In this document: in pieces, positions 60,301-64,000 of the stretch
Layout of the letters: every line of letters begins with the position of its first letter
How positions within the stretch are numbered: the first letter of the stretch is position 1
From: Colocasia esculenta
Taxonomy: Eukaryota > Streptophyta > Magnoliopsida > Alismatales > Araceae
Assembly (NCBI GenBank): GCA_014218235.1
Contig: CM024753.1
Coordinates: forward strand, 3,348,001 to 3,412,000
DNA length: 64,000 nucleotides
Direction of reading: 5' to 3'
The notes under the pieces: generated by a model
Seen by the model: only the letters and a program-made list of their open reading frames with translations
The model's database searches: none
What the model was told of the DNA's origin: nothing
Translations under genes and position numbers: made by a program

Positions 60301-63000
60301 AATGGACAAACAAACAAGAGATAGAAGGATTGAAAAGGTGAGAACATACGCATGGATCTTCCCACAGCTGGGATGAGTAGGTGTGGAAGGCCAAAAAGAG
60401 ACAAGAAAAGGGATATATATATATATAAACAAGAAGATGAATGGGAGGAGATGGAGGCCTCCCATGTCTTCTCCACCGGCCGTTTTTGGATTCTCAACTT
60501 TCGGTGCCAACTAGCTATAGCTTGAAAATTGACTAGCTTGAGTTTTAGTAGTAGGGACAAATCTGACTCAGACTAGCTTGAAAGAATTGATAATTAACTC
60601 AGAAAAAAGGTGGAGAGAATTGAAGGAAGATGGGGAACAAATAATTAACAGGAAGAAGAGAAATGTAAGGGTGACAAATAAGTTACATAGTAAGCATTTC
60701 GGGTAAGAATAATGAATTTTTTATATCTAAGAAATAGAGCAAGACAAGGAACAATGTTCTATTAGCAGCTGCTCGTTAATGCAACATAAAGTCTATCTTC
60801 CAGTTTGTCTCCTCTAGTGAGTTTGTGCCTTTGTATAGATGTCAATGGACCATTTTTATACTCGGGTCGGGGGGTTAGACTTTAGAGTTTGGCAAAGTGC
60901 AAGCTAGCCCAAACAAAGAGAGCCCAGGCCCAATAACCCCACTCCTCCACTTAAGCCCAAGTCTACCAAAACCCAAAAGTGTATAAATCTGGTTTTGGGC
61001 TTAAGACGAGAGAGATTACGTGTACATCGTTCACAAAATGGTCCAAATTCACATTATATATCAAATTGAGGTTTTATCTAACATGTCACTTATGCCCGTA
61101 TTAGCAAACGGGATTAGATATGTACTCTTGTCCTAGAGCAATTTCAACAGGGCTAGCTATTTGATAAGGTCTGGTGATCTACAGTTCTAGATCTGCATCA
61201 AGATAAACGATCGACTTTGCAGTAGAGAATTTTTCTTCTCTCATTATTCACAACACTTTTGTGTGCTTTAATCTAGCTTGATCTTTGTAAGGGTTTCATG
61301 ATTATGTTCACTGCAGGTAATAAAATCACTCACCACCTTTTGGGTCCTGCTCTCGATAATAAATCCACTGGGTCTTTAGCCCATTCGCATCATCTCAAAT
61401 TAATGACTTAGGTGAAGAAGAGGCATTTTTCATACATTCACACACAACTTCTTTTTCTTTTCATAGTAATATTTGTTGTTTGTCAAAATCATCTCGAAAT
61501 GATTTAAGTGAATAGGGAAGCTTTATGTGTGTCTGTCCACTTGTTTTAATGGGGGCAATATCACTTCCTATGTAGATGTGATATGGTCACACATCGTTGC
61601 TCATTGTCACTACCGTCCTATCATAATTGCTAGTCAACAATTGTCGCCATTGTCTCGTTGGTGACTCTCGTCCGCCACCTCTATCTTCCAAATACGTCTC
61701 TCATGGCCTTGACATAGCGGTACACATAAGTGACACATAAAATTTTTGTTATCGACATAAGATATGATAAATCTGTAATAAGTATTATTCTTTTTTCACG
61801 AATATAATTTAATATGTTTGATATTTAGATAAATTGAGAATAAAATGAAAATATCTTCAAAATTTTAAAAATATTTTCATTTTATCTCTTATCTATCTTG
61901 ATACCAAACATATCCTGTTTAGTGCCGATCCCCTAACAACTGAAGTCAAATCAAAACACCACCACCCCTCCCAAATCGCACTGGTAGAAGCAATCAAAGA
62001 TACCAATCCCATGACTCGTCAACTTCAAGAGCACGTACATAGCTTTCATCCTTTTTCTTCTCGTGGGGATTAGCGAGTAGGTAGGCAGAGGAGGAGGAGG
62101 TGAGGGGGTCTGCATGGCTAGCTGCGCGCCTCATGAGCTATCATGTTCTAATGTCCACACAGAAGCCACCCTGCAGCAACGAGGCGAACCGGACTGGGCG
62201 GTGATCCCCAGGAGCTAGCAGGAGGAATGGGCGCGGTCATCGCGGTGGGCTCGAGAGAATCCAACCACTTCCCAACTCGGCCAACCCTCGACTCGCCTCC
62301 CCATAAATATAAAAGAAAAAAAAAAGGAAAGAAAGAAGACGAGGGGAGCTCAAAGAACAACATAACAAAAGGAAAGCGATCGGTCAAAAAGGCCATGCCC
62401 TCCCTCTTCATCCTTGTCGCCTTTGCATGGCGAATGCGACGTCCCCCCCGAGCTCAAGAAACCCAACATCCTCCCCACCCATCAAACACCCCATGCTCCA
62501 TGGTTCAGTGAGCCAGACAGATACTTAGCTAGGCTTCTAACCACAACCTCACATCTCCACCACAGGAGAGATCGATCGGGAAAAATGGGGTAGTAGCTAG
62601 TAGTAGTGTACTCCTACTTGCATGTAGTCTTTTTATATATCAATATGCATGTATATGTGGTGGGAGATGGTTAATAAGTGGCTATGAACTGTGCTTGATA
62701 TTGGTGAAGGACCCAAATGACTAAGGCATCCCTTCGGTTTATTGGCGTGATCAGTGATTGAGATCTATGTATCGGGTTGGAATATGAAATACACCACGGT
62801 CTAGAGAACTTTGAGCTGGTGATCAATAAGCGGTACTGTACTTTTCTAATTCCCAATGATCCTTTATAATTAAGGAATCGATCGGTGGATCCATTAAGGT
62901 GGGGTTTGAGAGAGAGAGGGAGAGTGCCATAGAATAGACATAGGTAGAGGGCAGGGGGAAACAACATTAAAAGAAGGCCAGCATCAACACTAGAGGAGAG
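57330..63000. other. Intergenic DNA, no recognised gene
   Basis: The stretch is AT-rich with an AG run at 58907-58929. Open frames at 58576-58992, 60235-60560 and 62148-62511 show no conserved motif. A weak LINE-like remnant is listed separately at 59390-59570. Confidence 0.55.
59390..59570 (-). repeat. Possible LINE 3' remnant
   Basis: On the minus strand the words GGCCTAAGCCCCTGATCAG and TGAGGCTCTTGCCCCTGTTT, followed by TTATTAATGAAAAGGCC, resemble the 3' end of plant LINE elements. There is no reverse transcriptase sequence and no clear duplication. The call rests on style only. Confidence 0.3.
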
Positions 63001-63207
63001 GAGATGTTCTTCTCCTGTCTCTATCGTCTTCTCCCTTCCTCAGCCTCGATAAAGGCCAATAAAGGAAGAGAAGCCCAACACACCAGCATTTGACCAGAAG
63101 GCAAGCTTTATCGTCGATCCAGACGAGAAAATCCTATGGGAAGTCGAGCCTCCTCTCCCACCCTCGCCGGAGCAACAAGATTGGCAAGAGTCCCATCATG
63201 TAACAAC

Positions 63208-63231
63208 TCTCTCTCTCTCTCTCTCTCTCTC
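63208..63231 (+). repeat. CT microsatellite in the GATA gene leader
   Basis: A run of about 12 CT units lies 200 bases before the GATA start codon, as often found in plant 5' leaders. Confidence 0.85.
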
Positions 63232-63430
63232 CACCTCGGTCTATCCGCATCCAGAAGCTCCAACCTGGCCATCTCTCCATTCAAAAACCCAGTCCGCCAA
63301 CCCCACTGCATGCACCATATGAAGCTACCACCCACCCCTCCCACAAGAACTTCCCAATATTCTTAGTTCGCTCTTGGGCACAACATCTCTGTGGTAGGCC
63401 TAGACAAAAGGGGCGAAGCTTCTTCCGAGA

Positions 63431-63736
63431 ATGGACTTCGCGCCTCTTGTCTTTGCTAGCGCTGCTTCTTCCTCCTCCTCCACCTCGGAGGGGAAGCCGA
63501 AGTGCCTGGTGGAGGAGGACCTGCTCAGCCTGCTCGGGGAGGACGGCAGCGGGGTCGACTGCACCCTGAAGCTTGCCCTTCCCGGCGGCGCCGCTCCTCT
63601 TCGTCCGCTCGCCACAGGCGGCGACGCCCGCAGCGTCCTGCAGAGGCACCAAGGCGTGTTGAGGCCGGCCGGCCGCTGCACCATGTGTGGGAGGACGGAG
63701 ACGCCGCTGTGGAGGCACGGCCCCCAGGGACCCAAG
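63431..63736 (+). CDS. GATA zinc-finger transcription factor, exon 1 (partial)
   Basis: The first exon codes for 102 residues and ends at a GT donor (63737). It starts MDFAPLVF, continues through a Ser run, an acidic CLVEEDLLSLLGED segment and a VDCTLKLALPGG stretch. It ends with CTMCGRTETPLWRHGPQGPK, the first half of a plant GATA type-IV finger (C-X2-C ... C-X2-C). The second cysteine pair must lie in the next exon, beyond base 64000. An intron after GPK, inside the finger, is typical for plant class B GATA factors. The short VDCTL motif recalls the HANABA TARANU-type group, but that is tentative. Such proteins bind GATA motifs in the nucleus. GC-rich codons contrast with the AT-rich flanks. 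Confidence 0.9.
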
Positions 63737-64000
63737 GTAATTTCAACACTCGAAACTGCAAAGACCACAAGATACGTACGCATTATTATATCTTACATAC
63801 ATATGTCCATATATGCATATAGACATATGTATATATCTTCCTTCTTTTCCCGGTGATCTCTTTGTACGTATGTGCATAGGTGAAACATGGTGATTGTTGT
63901 CTATCATTAATTGCTGCAAACTATCTTGTCATTAATGTAGTTAAAAACAACTGTTCAATATATGGTACTACTCTCTGCCCCTCCCCATAGATATCATACA
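63737..64000 (+). other. Start of GATA gene intron 1, cut by window end
   Basis: The donor GTAATTTC follows the codons for GPK. No acceptor leading to the second half of the zinc finger (an SLCNACG-like stretch) is found before base 64000. Confidence 0.8.

Noticed and set aside
1..64000. CRISPR arrays, rRNA or tRNA genes
   Set aside because: The regular repeats seen are plant minisatellites without unique spacers, and no cloverleaf or rRNA core sequence was recognised by eye.

Overview
The window is plant nuclear DNA. It has spliced genes with GT..AG introns, LTR retrotransposons primed by initiator tRNA-Met, a CACTA transposon, and plant gene families (ALMT, NAC, GATA). The GC-rich first exons of the ALMT and GATA genes set in AT-rich repeats suggest a monocot, but that is inference.

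Bases 1-39125 are almost entirely nested mobile elements. Bases 1-17524 are the 3' part of a decayed Ty3/gypsy chromovirus (Ty3-A). A second chromovirus (Ty3-B, 2451-13047, TSD ACATG) lies inside its pre-integrase region. Ty3-A's right LTR is 14397-17524. Next comes a three-level nest. A Mutator-like foldback element (18333-33822, 9-bp TSD TAAATGGTA) holds a solo LTR related to Ty3-A (18940-33206). That LTR is split by an 11.3-kb CACTA element (20346-31626, TSD TAT). The CACTA carries a TNP2-type transposase gene broken by a frameshift and a stop, and a second, nine-exon accessory transposase gene that is fully open. The last intron of that second gene contains about 12 copies of a 183-bp tandem repeat. 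A very young Ty1-copia element with only a gag remnant (33849-39125, TSD ATATA) lies 17 bp beyond the foldback element's target duplication.

Bases 39126-64000 hold the host genes, well spaced. They are a six-exon aluminium-activated malate transporter (42068-44289, +), a four-exon NAC transcription factor (54952-56667, -) with an apparent 1-bp deletion seven codons after its ATG, and the first exon of a GATA zinc-finger gene (63431-63736, +) that runs off the window. Between ALMT and NAC is about 3.5 kb of unassigned repeat (47.7-51.2 kb) with a diverged 160-bp periodicity.

The host genes share no obvious pathway. The coherent story here is the layered history of transposition. The most unusual parts are the CACTA element (dead transposase, intact accessory gene, intronic satellite) and two intron-like segments in the gag of Ty3-B.
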